Positions 15,593 through 24,951 are shown, counted from the first letter of the stretch. The stretch is 64,000 nucleotides of DNA from Eubacterium sulci ATCC 35585 (GCA_001189495.1 CP012068.1:744001-808000), one strand, 5' to 3'. Notes: generated from the letters alone by a model not told the origin. Program-made: numbers and translations.

Positions 15593-17071
15593 ATGATAAA
15601 TTATGTAAGTACAAGAGGCATGGAAGGTAGCTTTAGCGCAGCTGAAGCAATAGTTAAAGGAATCGCTGACGACAAGGGTCTGTTCGTACCGACCAAGATA
15701 CCGGCGCTCTCAGTTAGCTTTGATGAGCTAGCTAAGATGACTTATCAGCAGGTTGCCAAGCTAGTGATTGGATCATTCTTCTCAGATTTCACAAGTGAGG
15801 AGATTGACTACTGCGTAGACAATGCTTATGATGAGAAGTTTGAGGTTCCTGAGATCGCAAAGATAACAAAGGCTGACGGAGCAAACTTCCTAGAGCTATA
15901 TCACGGAAAGACTGCAGCTTTTAAGGACATGGCGCTTTCAATTCTTCCTTATCTTATGACTACATCTATGAAGAAGCTCGGTGTAGATAAGAAGGTTTGC
16001 ATTTTGACAGCCACATCTGGAGACACTGGAAAGGCAGCTTTGGAGGGCTTTGCCGATGTAGAAAATACAGAGATAATCGTGTTCTATCCTAAGGATGGAG
16101 TTAGTGAGGTGCAAAGACGCCAGATGGTAACTCAGGAGGGAAAGAATGTTCACGTATATGCAATAGAAGGAAACTTTGATGATGCGCAGACGGGAGTTAA
16201 AAAACTTTTTACTGACAATGCGCTCAAGGAGGAGCTTGCATCAAAGGGATACGTTTTCTCATCTGCAAACTCAATTAATATAGGAAGACTAATTCCTCAG
16301 GTTGCATACTACGTTTATGCGTATTCAAGACTTGTAGCAGCAGGGGATATTGAAGCTAGCGATGCAATAAACATCACAGTTCCAACAGGAAACTTCGGAA
16401 ATATCCTCGCAGCCTACTATGCAATGAAGATGGGAATTCCAGTATCAAAGTTTATATGTGCTTCCAATGAGAACAAGGTTTTGACCGACTTCTTTGTAAG
16501 TGGCAAGTACGATATAAAGAGAGATTTTGTTTTGACGAACTCACCATCCATGGATATTTTGATCTCAAGCAACCTAGAAAGACTTCTATACCACCTAAGC
16601 AGTGCTGATGAGCTTAGGAAACTTATGGAATCTTTAGATAGCAAGGGGGAGTACAAGGTTTCTGATTCTATCAAAGCGGGACTAGACTGCTTCTACGCAG
16701 GTTTTGCGGATATGGATTTGACCTGCGAGACAATAGGAGAACTATACAAGAAAGAAAGCTATCTTGTAGACACTCATACAGCCGTAGCTTATGCAGTTTT
16801 CGAGCAGTACAAGAAGGAGACGGGTGACGAAAAAGCGAATGTCATAGCTTCAACAGCCTCACCATACAAGTTCCCAAGAAGCGTTGCATCATCAATTGGA
16901 CTTAATCCTGAAGGAATGAGTGACTTTGAGTGCGTAGATAAGCTCAAGGAATTTACAGGAGTTAAAGTACCTAAGGCTATAGATGGACTAGAAAGCAGGG
17001 AAGTTAAGCACGATAAGGTATTTGCAAAGGATAAAATGCTCGATGCGATAGAGGATGCTCTATGTCTATAA
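15593..17071 (+). CDS. thrC: Threonine synthase
   Basis: PLP enzyme converting O-phosphohomoserine to threonine, the last step of threonine synthesis. The opening MINYVSTRG is characteristic of the long (approximately 490-residue) class. The PLP lysine is Lys111 in HGKTAAFKDMALS. TATSGDTGKAAL and VPTGNFGNILAAYYAKM-like segments (read here as NFGNILAAYYAMKMG) form the phosphate and cofactor sites. A CGGGAG ribosome site precedes the ATG. The last ten bases overlap the start of mntP, implying co-translation with it. Confidence 0.96.
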   Translation: MINYVSTRGMEGSFSAAEAIVKGIADDKGLFVPTKIPALSVSFDELAKMTYQQVAKLVIGSFFSDFTSEEIDYCVDNAYDEKFEVPEIAKITKADGANFLELYHGKTAAFKDMALSILPYLMTTSMKKLGVDKKVCILTATSGDTGKAALEGFADVENTEIIVFYPKDGVSEVQRRQMVTQEGKNVHVYAIEGNFDDAQTGVKKLFTDNALKEELASKGYVFSSANSINIGRLIPQVAYYVYAYSRLVAAGDIEASDAINITVPTGNFGNILAAYYAMKMGIPVSKFICASNENKVLTDFFVSGKYDIKRDFVLTNSPSMDILISSNLERLLYHLSSADELRKLMESLDSKGEYKVSDSIKAGLDCFYAGFADMDLTCETIGELYKKESYLVDTHTAVAYAVFEQYKKETGDEKANVIASTASPYKFPRSVASSIGLNPEGMSDFECVDKLKEFTGVKVPKAIDGLESREVKHDKVFAKDKMLDAIEDALCL

Positions 17072-17622
17072 TTGAGATTCTGCTAATTGCAGTAGGACTC
17101 TCGATGGACGCCTTTGCCGTTTCTATATGCAAGGGGCTTGCGCTTAGAGATATGAAGTGGAGATACGCTATAGTTTGCGGACTTTATTTCGGTATCTTTC
17201 AGGCCTTAATGCCTAGCATCGGGTATTTTCTAGGGGCAAGGTTCATTGCAATCATAGCAGATTTTGACCACTGGATAGCCTTTGTTCTTCTCCTCATAAT
17301 CGGGCTTAAAATGATCAAAGAGGCAGGGGATGAGGAAAAGGAAGATGCTAACTTTGATGTGAAGACCATGCTCCTTTTGGCTATTGCAACTAGCATAGAT
17401 GCGCTCGCTGTAGGTATAAGCTTTGCTGTACTTAAGGTAAACATTGTTCTTGCAGTAACTCTTATAGGTGCGACGACCTTTGCATTTGGTTTTGCGGGAG
17501 TAAAGCTCGGAAACCTTTGCGGAACTAGGTTTAAATCAGGCGCAGAGAGGGTAGGTGGAGTAATTCTCATTTTGATAGGAACAAAAATATTACTTGAGCA
17601 CCTTGGAATATTGAGCATATAG
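17062..17622 (+). CDS. mntP: Manganese efflux pump MntP
   Basis: A 186-residue integral membrane exporter with six predicted helices. The first reads LLIAVGLSMDAFAVSICKG and the fourth LLLAIATSIDALAVGIS; this duplicated S-(M/I)-DA-(F/L)-AV motif supplies the acidic residues needed for Mn2+ export. Length matches the family. It overlaps the thrC stop region by 10 bp. No manganese (yybP-ykoY) riboswitch is possible in this arrangement, so control would come from the thrC promoter or an internal one. Confidence 0.94.
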   Translation: MSIIEILLIAVGLSMDAFAVSICKGLALRDMKWRYAIVCGLYFGIFQALMPSIGYFLGARFIAIIADFDHWIAFVLLLIIGLKMIKEAGDEEKEDANFDVKTMLLLAIATSIDALAVGISFAVLKVNIVLAVTLIGATTFAFGFAGVKLGNLCGTRFKSGAERVGGVILILIGTKILLEHLGILSI

Positions 17623-17868
17623 CTAAAATAGATAAAAGAACTTACAAAAGCTTTGTACAAAAGTACAAAAAAAAGAGTTTTGTTCATAAAACAATGCAAT
17701 CGTTTTGATGAAGAGATTCAATGTATACATAGTACTAAAATAGAGGGCTCACGATAATTATTGCTACTTGTAAATAATTATTAATCAAAACTGTATGGCC
17801 TAAGTTATTTTGTAAGGTGTATCAAAACGCTTTTTAGCAGTAAAGAGACAAATAGAATATTAGATAGT
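17623..17868. other. Gene-free stretch with several inverted repeats
   Basis: AT-rich spacer after mntP. It holds TTTGTAC-AAAA-GTACAAA (17652-17669), an ATAATTATT/AATAATTAT inverted repeat around 17755-17783, and CGTTTTGAT near 17702 inverted against ATCAAAACG near 17823. No convincing coding frame, T-tract terminator or known RNA was seen. Confidence 0.4.
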
Positions 17869-17898
17869 AAAAAAGAAAGCCCCTAAAGGCTTTCTTTT
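17869..17898 (-). terminator. Terminator of tRNA-Ser
   Basis: GAAAGCC/GGCTTTC stem (17875-17881 with 17888-17894) with a 6-nt loop. On the minus strand it is followed by TTTTTT, directly downstream of tRNA-Ser. Confidence 0.8.
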
Positions 17899-17902
17899 GC
17901 AT

Positions 17903-17990
17903 TGGCGGAGGACATGGGACTCGAACCCACGAGGCTGTTACACCCTACTCGCTTTCCAGGCGAGCTCCTTAGCCACTCGGTCAATCCTCC
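17903..17990 (-). tRNA. tRNA-Ser (anticodon GGA)
   Basis: Reverse complement gives an 88-nt type II tRNA. The acceptor is GGAGGAT paired with GTCCTCC, with G73 and an encoded CCA. The anticodon loop CTGGAAA reads UCC/UCU, and a long variable arm and a GGGTTCGAGTCCC T-arm are present. Confidence 0.96.
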
Positions 17991-18133
17991 ACATTATGTA
18001 TCATTATACGCTTGGCAAGTATACAATATCTGCTCAAAACAGCTATTTAAGTTTAACATAGTGAACCTGCATATGCAAGGAGGAATATTATATTGTTCCA
18101 AACACAAATCGTTCACATTGCCATCATATTTAA

Positions 18134-18162
18134 TTGACATTTTAATCAAAAAGTGCTAAATT
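18134..18162 (+). promoter_or_regulatory. Promoter of the NhaC-type antiporter
   Basis: TTGACA (18134-18139), 17-bp spacer, TAAATT (18157-18162). The spacer contains TTTTAATCAAAA, which recurs in the same place in the promoter of the XRE-cupin/pot operon at 20594. Confidence 0.65.
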
Positions 18163-18207
18163 ACATTTGTTGGATTTATTGCTCAATGGTTTAGGGAGGA
18201 CTTATTA

Positions 18208-19818
18208 ATGAAAAATCTCAAATCAAGGGCCATCTGGATCATAGGATTTGCGGCACTACTAATTATGTGTATGCCAATTCTCGCTATGGCTAAAGAAGCA
18301 GAGTATGTACCTGCTTTATTTGGATCAGTTTGGTCATTACTACCACCATTTGTGGCTATTATACTTGCACTTATTACAAAGGAAGCATATAGCTCATTAT
18401 TCATCGGTATTGTATGTGGTGGAATACTTTGGTCAGGTGGACACTTCGAACAGACAGTTCATCACGTACTTCATGACGGAATTATTTCAAGACTTTCAGA
18501 TAGCTACAACGTTGGTATCCTAGTATTCCTTATTATACTCGGTTCACTAGTAGCTATGATGAACAAGACAGGTGCTTCAGCAGCTTTCGGAGCATGGGCG
18601 GAAGAACGCATTAAGACAAGAGAAGGTGCTCAGTACAGCACAATTCTTCTAGGATGTCTTATCTTCGTAGATGACTATTTCAACTGTCTAACAGTTGGTG
18701 CTGTTATGAGACCTATTACAGACAAGCACCACGTTTCAAGAGCTAAGCTAGCATACCTAATTGACGCAACAGCAGCTCCTGTTTGCATCATCGCTCCTAT
18801 TTCATCATGGGCGGCTGCGGTAGCAGGCTTTGTTCCTGGAGAAGATGGTTTCTCACTATTCGTACGTTGCATACCTTACAACTTCTATGCGCTTCTAACA
18901 ATTCTCATGATGGTTTGCATCGTAGCTTTCCATTTCGACTATGGTCCAATGAGAGTTCACGAGGACAATGCTATCAATGGCGATATCTACACAACACCAG
19001 ATAGACCTTATGAGAACGCTCAGAGCGATGCTATCGAAGGTAAGGGTAAGGTTATCGACATGATTCTACCAGTACTTATTCTAATCGCATTCTGCATCGG
19101 CGGAATCCTTTATGCTGGTGGATTCTTCAAGGGAACAGGATTCGTAAAATCATTCTCAAGCACAGATGCATCAGTTGGTCTATCAACAGGATCACTTCTA
19201 GCTATCCTAGTATGCGTTGCTTGGTTCCTAGGAAGAAGACTTATCTCATTTAAGGATATCATGGATTGCTTCCCAGAAGGATTCAAGGCTATGATTCCTG
19301 CTAACATGATCCTAACACTTGCATGGACACTAAAGGCTATGACAGATAGCCTAGGCAGCAAGGAATTTGTTCAAGAGTTCGTAGGTGGACTCGCAGGTAA
19401 CCTTGTAAACTTGCTACCAGCTGTAGTATTCTTAATCGGATGCGTAATCGCATTTGCTACAGGAACATCATGGGGAACATTTGGTATCCTAATTCCTATC
19501 GTTGTATCAGTATTCTCTAACGATAAGGAGATGATGGTAATAGCAATGTCAGCTTGTATGGCAGGTGCTGTATGCGGAGACCACTGCTCACCAATATCAG
19601 ATACAACAATAATGGCATCAGCAGGCGCTCAGAGCAATCACATCAACCACGTAAATACACAGCTGCCTTACGCTATGACAGTAGCAGCAGTATCATTTGT
19701 AGGATACATAGTTGCTGGATTTGTAAAGAATGTATTCATCGCACTTCCAGTTGCATTTGCTATGATGGTTGCAGTACTAGCTGTACTAGTTAAGATTTAC
19801 GGAAAAGAATCTGAATAA
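18208..19818 (+). CDS. Na+/H+ antiporter, NhaC family
   Basis: A 536-residue integral membrane protein with about 11-12 predicted helices. NhaC-family features are visible: LLGCLIFVDDYFNCLTVGAVMRPI, with paired acidic residues in a membrane segment, ATGTSWGTFGILIPI, and GDHCSPISDTTIMASAGA near the C-terminus. It would exchange Na+ for H+, or could carry a small organic substrate, because some family members are amino-acid or dicarboxylate exchangers. The start has GGGAGG upstream. It is a single-gene unit between a consensus-like promoter and a strong terminator. Confidence 0.9.
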   Translation: MKNLKSRAIWIIGFAALLIMCMPILAMAKEAEYVPALFGSVWSLLPPFVAIILALITKEAYSSLFIGIVCGGILWSGGHFEQTVHHVLHDGIISRLSDSYNVGILVFLIILGSLVAMMNKTGASAAFGAWAEERIKTREGAQYSTILLGCLIFVDDYFNCLTVGAVMRPITDKHHVSRAKLAYLIDATAAPVCIIAPISSWAAAVAGFVPGEDGFSLFVRCIPYNFYALLTILMMVCIVAFHFDYGPMRVHEDNAINGDIYTTPDRPYENAQSDAIEGKGKVIDMILPVLILIAFCIGGILYAGGFFKGTGFVKSFSSTDASVGLSTGSLLAILVCVAWFLGRRLISFKDIMDCFPEGFKAMIPANMILTLAWTLKAMTDSLGSKEFVQEFVGGLAGNLVNLLPAVVFLIGCVIAFATGTSWGTFGILIPIVVSVFSNDKEMMVIAMSACMAGAVCGDHCSPISDTTIMASAGAQSNHINHVNTQLPYAMTVAAVSFVGYIVAGFVKNVFIALPVAFAMMVAVLAVLVKIYGKESE

Positions 19819-19868
19819 ATTACACTAAGGTGTATAAATTTATATTCAATTGACAATGATTCAACACG

Positions 19869-19899
19869 AAAAGCCCTTTAGTTACTAAGGGGCTTTTTC
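19869..19899 (+). terminator. Terminator after the NhaC gene
   Basis: GCCCTTTAG/CTAAGGGGC stem (19873-19881 with 19885-19893) with a TTA loop, followed by five T residues. Confidence 0.85.
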
Positions 19900-19913
19900 A
19901 ATTGCTTTTCCCC

Positions 19914-19942
19914 TTACATTTTATACGCAGATGGTGTATACT
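19914..19942 (+). promoter_or_regulatory. Promoter of carD
   Basis: TTACAT (19914-19919), 17-bp spacer, TATACT (19937-19942), about 38 bp before the start codon. Confidence 0.55.
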
Positions 19943-19980
19943 ATTATTGTAAGTTAAATATGGTAAGAGGAGAGTTACAA

Positions 19981-20493
19981 ATGTTCAAAGAAAACGAATT
20001 GGTAATGTACGGTTCTACCGGCGTTTGTCGCGTAAAGGAGATTGGCAGGCCAAGTTTTGTTGACAAGGACGACGAGCGTATCTACTACCTCTTAGAGCCA
20101 GTTTTTCAGAGCGGTGTCATCTATGCACCTATTGACAATGATAAGATTCCTATCAGAGCAGTAATTTCAGCAGAGAGTGCCTCGCAGCTACTTGATCATT
20201 TTGATGAGATTGAGGTTGATGATTACAAGTGCAAGAGCTCTCAGCAGCTATCGCAGCACTATCAGAGCATAATAGAAAATCACTGCTGTGCAGATTTACT
20301 TGCCATGACCAAGTCTATTTATATTAAATCTATGGTAGCTGGTAGGAATAAGAAACACCTAGGGCAGATAGACAAACGGTATATGAAGCGCGCGGAGGAC
20401 TTGATTTATAGCGAAATCGCAGTCGCACTCGATACCAATAGAGAAGATGTCGAAAGGTATATTAAGGACAAGCTAGGAAAATACATTATCTAA
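19981..20493 (+). CDS. CarD/CdnL-family transcription regulator
   Basis: A 170-residue protein with the CarD N-terminal Tudor-like RNA-polymerase-interaction domain (about 1-60: ELVMYGSTGVCRVKEIGRP, then YYLLEPVF and VIYAPID). An all-helical C-terminal half follows. CarD-type proteins bind the polymerase beta subunit and stabilise open promoter complexes, often at rRNA and growth genes. I start at the ATG at 19981 with AGAGGAGAG upstream; an earlier in-frame ATG (19960) lacks a ribosome site. It stands alone between its own promoter and terminator. Confidence 0.9.
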   Translation: MFKENELVMYGSTGVCRVKEIGRPSFVDKDDERIYYLLEPVFQSGVIYAPIDNDKIPIRAVISAESASQLLDHFDEIEVDDYKCKSSQQLSQHYQSIIENHCCADLLAMTKSIYIKSMVAGRNKKHLGQIDKRYMKRAEDLIYSEIAVALDTNREDVERYIKDKLGKYII

Positions 20494-20553
20494 ATCAGAG
20501 TAGTAGATTTTCCAACTAATCTTATGCTAATCCTAAACTAATCTTAAATGCTC

Positions 20554-20592
20554 GGATGCTTTTAGAATTTCTAGAAGCATCCATTTTATTTG
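20554..20592 (+). terminator. Terminator after carD
   Basis: A 12-bp stem (20554-20565 with 20571-20582, one G-T pair) with an AATTT loop, followed by ATTTTATTT. Confidence 0.8.
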
Positions 20593-20593
20593 C

Positions 20594-20660
20594 TTGACTT
20601 TTAATCAAAATACGATATAATCTTTTTTGTTGGTTTAGCAATACTAAACAAATAGTTTAG
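20594..20660 (+). promoter_or_regulatory. Promoter and likely operator of the XRE-cupin/pot operon
   Basis: TTGACT (20594-20599), 16-bp spacer, TATAAT (20616-20621). Downstream lie alternating GTTTAG (20633-20638), CTAAAC (20644-20649) and GTTTAG (20655-20660) half-sites, 11 bp apart. They sit just after the transcription start, where a repressor would act, and the adjacent XRE-cupin protein is the obvious candidate. Confidence 0.6.
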
Positions 20661-20674
20661 AAAGGATATGCCTA

Positions 20675-21214
20675 ATGTCTATTCAAATCGGTGAAAAGAT
20701 TAAGGAGCTTAGAATAAGAAATGGGCTAACTCAGGAGGAGCTAGCAGATAGAGCAGAGCTCTCCAAGGGATTCATTTCCCAGCTTGAGCGAGACCTTACC
20801 TCACCGTCGATTTCGACGCTTGAGGATATTTTGCAGTGCCTTGGAATAAGCGTATCTGAATTCTTTGCTAGCGAAGAGGATGAGCAGATAGTTTTCGGAG
20901 AAGAGGACTATTTTGAGAAGGAAGATGCTACTGAGGGAAATATCATCGAGTGGATCATTCCTAATGCTCAGAAGAACGAGATGGAGCCTATAAGGCTAAA
21001 GATAGAACCTAATGGAAGAACCTATCCGGATAACCCTCACGAGGGAGAGGAATTTGGATACATACTTAAGGGAAGCATATGCATCCATTTAGGCAGTAAG
21101 AAGTACGAAGCCAAGGCTGGAGAAGCCTTTTATTATAAAGCAGATAAAACACATTATTTCATGTCGAAGAGCGGAGCCCTTTTGATATGGGTTAGCACGC
21201 CGCCAAGCTTTTAG
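20675..21214 (+). CDS. XRE-family regulator with cupin domain, probable pot operon regulator
   Basis: A 179-residue protein. Residues 4-62 form a helix-turn-helix (KIKELRIRNGLTQEELADRA, then LSKGFISQLERDLTSPSIST). Residues about 95-175 form a cupin ligand-binding barrel (PHEGEEFGYILKGSI, AGEAFYYKADKTHYF). This PuuR-like layout is common for regulators of polyamine uptake or catabolism. It is 8 bp upstream of potA and evidently in the same transcript, supporting a polyamine-responsive autoregulator, although the ligand is inferred. Confidence 0.88.
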   Translation: MSIQIGEKIKELRIRNGLTQEELADRAELSKGFISQLERDLTSPSISTLEDILQCLGISVSEFFASEEDEQIVFGEEDYFEKEDATEGNIIEWIIPNAQKNEMEPIRLKIEPNGRTYPDNPHEGEEFGYILKGSICIHLGSKKYEAKAGEAFYYKADKTHYFMSKSGALLIWVSTPPSF

Positions 21215-21222
21215 GAGGGAAA

Positions 21223-22293
21223 ATGCAATCATTAATAGAACTTAAGAACATAAGCAAAGCATTTGGCGATACGACGGTGCTGGATAACTTCAATTTGAGT
21301 GTAAATGAGAATGAGTTTATCACTTTGCTAGGACCTTCAGGCTGCGGAAAGACTACAACGCTCAGAATAGTAGGTGGCTTTGAGACGCCTGATAAGGGTA
21401 AGGTGTTTTTTGAGGGCAGGGATATTACAGACCTTGCGCCAAATAAGAGACATATCAATACTGTATTTCAGAAGTATGCTCTGTTTCCACATATGAATGT
21501 AGGAGACAATATTGCATTTGGTCTAAAGATCAAAGGAAAGAGCGACCAGTATATCCGAGATAAGATAAAGTATGCACTAAACCTCGTAAACCTAAGCGGA
21601 TACGAGAGAAGAAGAATAGATTCACTATCAGGTGGACAGCAGCAGAGAATTGCTATTGCAAGAGCTATAGTTAACGAGCCTAAGGTTCTTCTCCTTGATG
21701 AGCCTCTTGGAGCTCTTGATCTAAAGCTAAGGCAGGACATGCAGTACGAACTTATTAGACTTAAGAACGAGCTTGGGATTACCTTCCTATATGTAACTCA
21801 CGACCAAGAAGAAGCTCTTACCATGAGCGATAAGGTCATAGTTATGAATGGTGGCTACATACAGCAGATGGGAACTCCTGAGGAGATATATAACGAGCCT
21901 GAGAACGCGTTTGTTGCTGACTTTATTGGCGATAGCAATATCATTGACGCTGTAATGCTAGAGGATAAATATGTAAAGATAGGTGAGACTGTCTTTGATT
22001 GTGTGGATACTGGATTTGGCAAGAACAAGCCAGTCGATGTAATGATAAGACCTGAGGATATTATCATCAGAGAGCCTGGTAAGGGTAAGATAGACGGAGT
22101 GGTTACACACAATATCTTTATTGGTGTTTACTATGAGATGGAGATAGAGGCAGGTGGATTCACTTGGCTTGCTCAGAACACAACTAGCTTTGCAGTAGGT
22201 GAGCATGTAAGCATTGATGTAATTCCTTTCAACATACAGATCATGCACAAGCCTCAGACCAAGGAAGAGGAGGCAATAGAGATAGATGTATAA
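21223..22293 (+). CDS. potA: Spermidine/putrescine ABC transporter ATPase
   Basis: ATP-binding subunit that powers polyamine import with PotB, PotC and PotD. Walker A GPSGCGKTT, signature LSGGQQQRIAIARA, Walker B VLLLDEPLGALD and the switch His in VTHDQEEAL are all present. A C-terminal TOBE-type regulatory domain extends beyond residue 240. Its 356 residues match PotA. It has TAGGAGG upstream and ends 8 bp into potB. Confidence 0.94.
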   Translation: MQSLIELKNISKAFGDTTVLDNFNLSVNENEFITLLGPSGCGKTTTLRIVGGFETPDKGKVFFEGRDITDLAPNKRHINTVFQKYALFPHMNVGDNIAFGLKIKGKSDQYIRDKIKYALNLVNLSGYERRRIDSLSGGQQQRIAIARAIVNEPKVLLLDEPLGALDLKLRQDMQYELIRLKNELGITFLYVTHDQEEALTMSDKVIVMNGGYIQQMGTPEEIYNEPENAFVADFIGDSNIIDAVMLEDKYVKIGETVFDCVDTGFGKNKPVDVMIRPEDIIIREPGKGKIDGVVTHNIFIGVYYEMEIEAGGFTWLAQNTTSFAVGEHVSIDVIPFNIQIMHKPQTKEEEAIEIDV

Positions 22294-23098
22294 AAAGCCT
22301 TTTGCAATTCCATTCATAGGCTGGATACTCATCGGTACTATTGTTCCGGGACTAGTTATCGCTTTCTATGGATTTACGGATAGGAGCGGGTCTTTTACGA
22401 TGGATAATGTGACTAGCATTCTCGCACCTGAGCATGCTAAGGCACTTTGGATGTCGCTACTACTCGCTTTTATCAGCAGCCTGATATGTTTAATAATCTC
22501 TCTGCCACTCGCTTTGATTCTCAGAAACAGTAAGCTGAGCAGCAAGGGTTTTTTGGTGTTTATTTTTATACTTCCTATGTGGATGAACTTCCTGCTTAGA
22601 ACCATGGCTTGGCAAGTTCTTCTCGAGAGAGGTGGTCTGATTAACAGCTTCTTTGAGAATATTGGAATGCCAGGACTTCAGATTATAAATACACCGGTAG
22701 CAGTTGTACTAGGCATGGTCTACGACTATCTGCCTTTTATGATACTGCCTATATATAATTCAATGATTAAGATCGAAAATGCAGTTATCGAAGCTGCGTA
22801 TGATTTAGGCGCAACCAAGGCCAAGGTTTTCAAGGATGTCATTCTTCCGCTTTCCGTTCCAGGAATAGCTAGTGGCATAACCATGGTATTCGTACCTGCG
22901 CTGACAACCTTTGCTATTTCGAATATGCTGGGTGGAGGAAAGATATATTTGATAGGTAATATCATCGAGCAGGAGTTTACGACAACTTCGAACTGGAATC
23001 TCGGCTCAGGACTTTCGCTTGTAATGATGGTATTCATTTTGGTTACTATGGAGCTGATGTCGAGGCTCGATAAGGATGGGGATGGTGCTTTGATATGA
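22286..23098 (+). CDS. potB: Spermidine/putrescine ABC transporter permease
   Basis: A 270-residue membrane subunit with six predicted helices. The EAA-type loop ENAVIEAAYDLGATKAKVFKD contacts the ATPase PotA. The first helix, IPFIGWILIGTIVPGLVIAF, and the region MWMNFLLRTMAWQVLL match PotB-type permeases. The start overlaps the potA stop by 8 bp and the stop overlaps potC by 4 bp, so the pot genes are translationally coupled. Confidence 0.92.
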   Translation: MYKKPFAIPFIGWILIGTIVPGLVIAFYGFTDRSGSFTMDNVTSILAPEHAKALWMSLLLAFISSLICLIISLPLALILRNSKLSSKGFLVFIFILPMWMNFLLRTMAWQVLLERGGLINSFFENIGMPGLQIINTPVAVVLGMVYDYLPFMILPIYNSMIKIENAVIEAAYDLGATKAKVFKDVILPLSVPGIASGITMVFVPALTTFAISNMLGGGKIYLIGNIIEQEFTTTSNWNLGSGLSLVMMVFILVTMELMSRLDKDGDGALI

Positions 23099-23874
23099 GA
23101 AAGATTGGAAGTAACATTTACCTTGCGCTTATCGTCATGTTCCTGTACCTACCGATTTTGACACTAGCCGTTTTTTCATTTAACAAAGCTAAGACTATGG
23201 CAGTTTGGTCAGGATTTTCGCTCAAATGGTACAGAGCCATGCTAGAAAACGACCAGATAATCGAGGCTATAAGAAATACCTTTTCAATCGCCTTTGTGGC
23301 AGCTCTTGTTTCAACATTTATAGGAACCTTTGCCTGCCTTGGCATGAACAAAATGAGAAAGAAGTCGCAGAATGTTTTGATGGGTCTAAATAACATTCCG
23401 CTTTTAAATGCAGATATCGTTATCGGAATATCCTTGATGATGACCTTCCTAGCATTCAAAATTGACCTTTCGTGGACGACGGTGCTTTTATCACACATTA
23501 CCTTTTGCATACCTTATGTAATACTTTCGGTACTACCGAAGATAAAGCAGCTGAGTCCTAGTGCCTATGAGGCGGCGCTAGACCTTGGAGCAAGTCCGCA
23601 GTACGCTTTTTATAAGATTGTCATGCCTGAGATTTGGCCGGGAATTTTCTCGGGATTTCTGCTTGCTTTTACGATGTCAGTAGACGACTTTGTTATAACG
23701 CACTTTACAAGAGGTGCGGGAATAAATACGATTTCAACTTTGATATATAGTCAGGTCAAGGTTGGAATTAAGCCTACGCTATTTGCGCTTTCGACGGTAA
23801 TCTTTATTCTCGTGCTTGTTATACTTATAATAACTAACATCCTTTCAGGAATAAAGGAGGGCAAGGACAGATGA
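23095..23874 (+). CDS. potC: Spermidine/putrescine ABC transporter permease
   Basis: A 259-residue second membrane subunit with six predicted helices and the EAA loop SPSAYEAALDLGASPQYAFY. The motif DDFVITHFTRGAGINTI is characteristic of PotC. ATGA overlaps couple it to potB and potD. Together with PotB it forms the translocation path. Confidence 0.92.
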   Translation: MRKIGSNIYLALIVMFLYLPILTLAVFSFNKAKTMAVWSGFSLKWYRAMLENDQIIEAIRNTFSIAFVAALVSTFIGTFACLGMNKMRKKSQNVLMGLNNIPLLNADIVIGISLMMTFLAFKIDLSWTTVLLSHITFCIPYVILSVLPKIKQLSPSAYEAALDLGASPQYAFYKIVMPEIWPGIFSGFLLAFTMSVDDFVITHFTRGAGINTISTLIYSQVKVGIKPTLFALSTVIFILVLVILIITNILSGIKEGKDR

Positions 23875-24938
23875 AGAAAAGAATAGTTTCGATGCTTCTT
23901 ATTTTCGCTCTATGCCTAGGACTTGCAGCCTGCGGAGGAAAGGGTGAAGAGAAAGAAAATAACTCCAAAGTCCTCAAGGTTTATAGCCTTGGCGACTACT
24001 TTGATCCTGCTTTGATAGATGAATTTGAAAAAGAGACTGGCATCAAGGTGATTTTAGATAACTTTGATACAAACGAAGAGATGTATCCGGTTATTTCAAA
24101 GGGAACTGTAAAGTATGATGTAATTTGTGCATCTGATTATATGATTGAAAGGCTCATCAAGAAGAAGCTTTTAGCAAAGCTTGATTATGCAAACCTTCCA
24201 AACTTTGAAAACATCGACCAAAGGTATATGCAGATTGCATCAAAGTTTGATAAAAATAACGAATATGCGGTTCCTCATACATGGGGAGTGCTAGGCGTCA
24301 TGTACAATACCAAGAAGGTACGCGAGGGCGAGATAAAATCTTGGAATGATCTTCTCAAGAAGAAGTATGACCAGCAGATTGTCATGCCTGATAGCGTGCG
24401 TGACAACTTTGCGATTGCGCTTAAGGCTAGGGGGTATTCTATAAACACCAAAAAGGAGTCTGAGCTCAAGGAGGCAACAAAGTTCCTCCAAGATCAAAGT
24501 CCTCTTGTCTACAAGTACTCAAACGACGCAGCAAGAGACCTAGCCATAGGAGGATCTACGGATATTGCTATTGTTTGGAACGGTGAGGTTCTTTATTCTA
24601 GGGAGGAGAACAGCGATTTAGATTTCGTAGTGCCAAAGGAGGGAAGCGAGGAGTTTCTTGACATGTGGGCTATACCTGCAAATGCAGAGCACAAGAAGAA
24701 TGCTGAGAAGTGGATTGACTTCATGATGAGAAAGGATACCGCGCTTAAAAACTATGAATACCTAACATACACCATCCCTAATAAGGCAGTAATAGAGAAG
24801 GTATCAAAGGATACGGAGAGCAAGAAGTACATCTTCCCCGATGAGAGCATCATATCAAAATGTGAGTCCTTGACGGACCTCGGCACCAAGTACGACGATA
24901 TGTATAACAAGTACTGGAAGAAATTCAAATCAAATTGA
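23871..24938 (+). CDS. potD: Spermidine/putrescine-binding lipoprotein
   Basis: Substrate-binding protein of the polyamine importer, anchored outside the membrane. It has a lipoprotein signal with lipobox LAAC and acylated Cys21, followed by a charged linker. The body starts LKVYSLGDYFDPALIDEFEK and includes YDVICASDYMIERLI, typical of PotD/PotF. At 355 residues it has family length. The acidic/aromatic residues that distinguish spermidine from putrescine binding cannot be assigned by eye. Confidence 0.92.
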   Translation: MKKRIVSMLLIFALCLGLAACGGKGEEKENNSKVLKVYSLGDYFDPALIDEFEKETGIKVILDNFDTNEEMYPVISKGTVKYDVICASDYMIERLIKKKLLAKLDYANLPNFENIDQRYMQIASKFDKNNEYAVPHTWGVLGVMYNTKKVREGEIKSWNDLLKKKYDQQIVMPDSVRDNFAIALKARGYSINTKKESELKEATKFLQDQSPLVYKYSNDAARDLAIGGSTDIAIVWNGEVLYSREENSDLDFVVPKEGSEEFLDMWAIPANAEHKKNAEKWIDFMMRKDTALKNYEYLTYTIPNKAVIEKVSKDTESKKYIFPDESIISKCESLTDLGTKYDDMYNKYWKKFKSN

Positions 24939-24951
24939 TTCCGTAAATAAG

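Noticed and set aside
17199-17699. 166-codon minus-strand frame
   Set aside because: Antisense to mntP with mirror-image hydrophobic composition; no start signals.
17902-18159. Plus-strand 85-codon frame
   Set aside because: Its first third is antisense to tRNA-Ser, and it has no ribosome site or recognisable domain.
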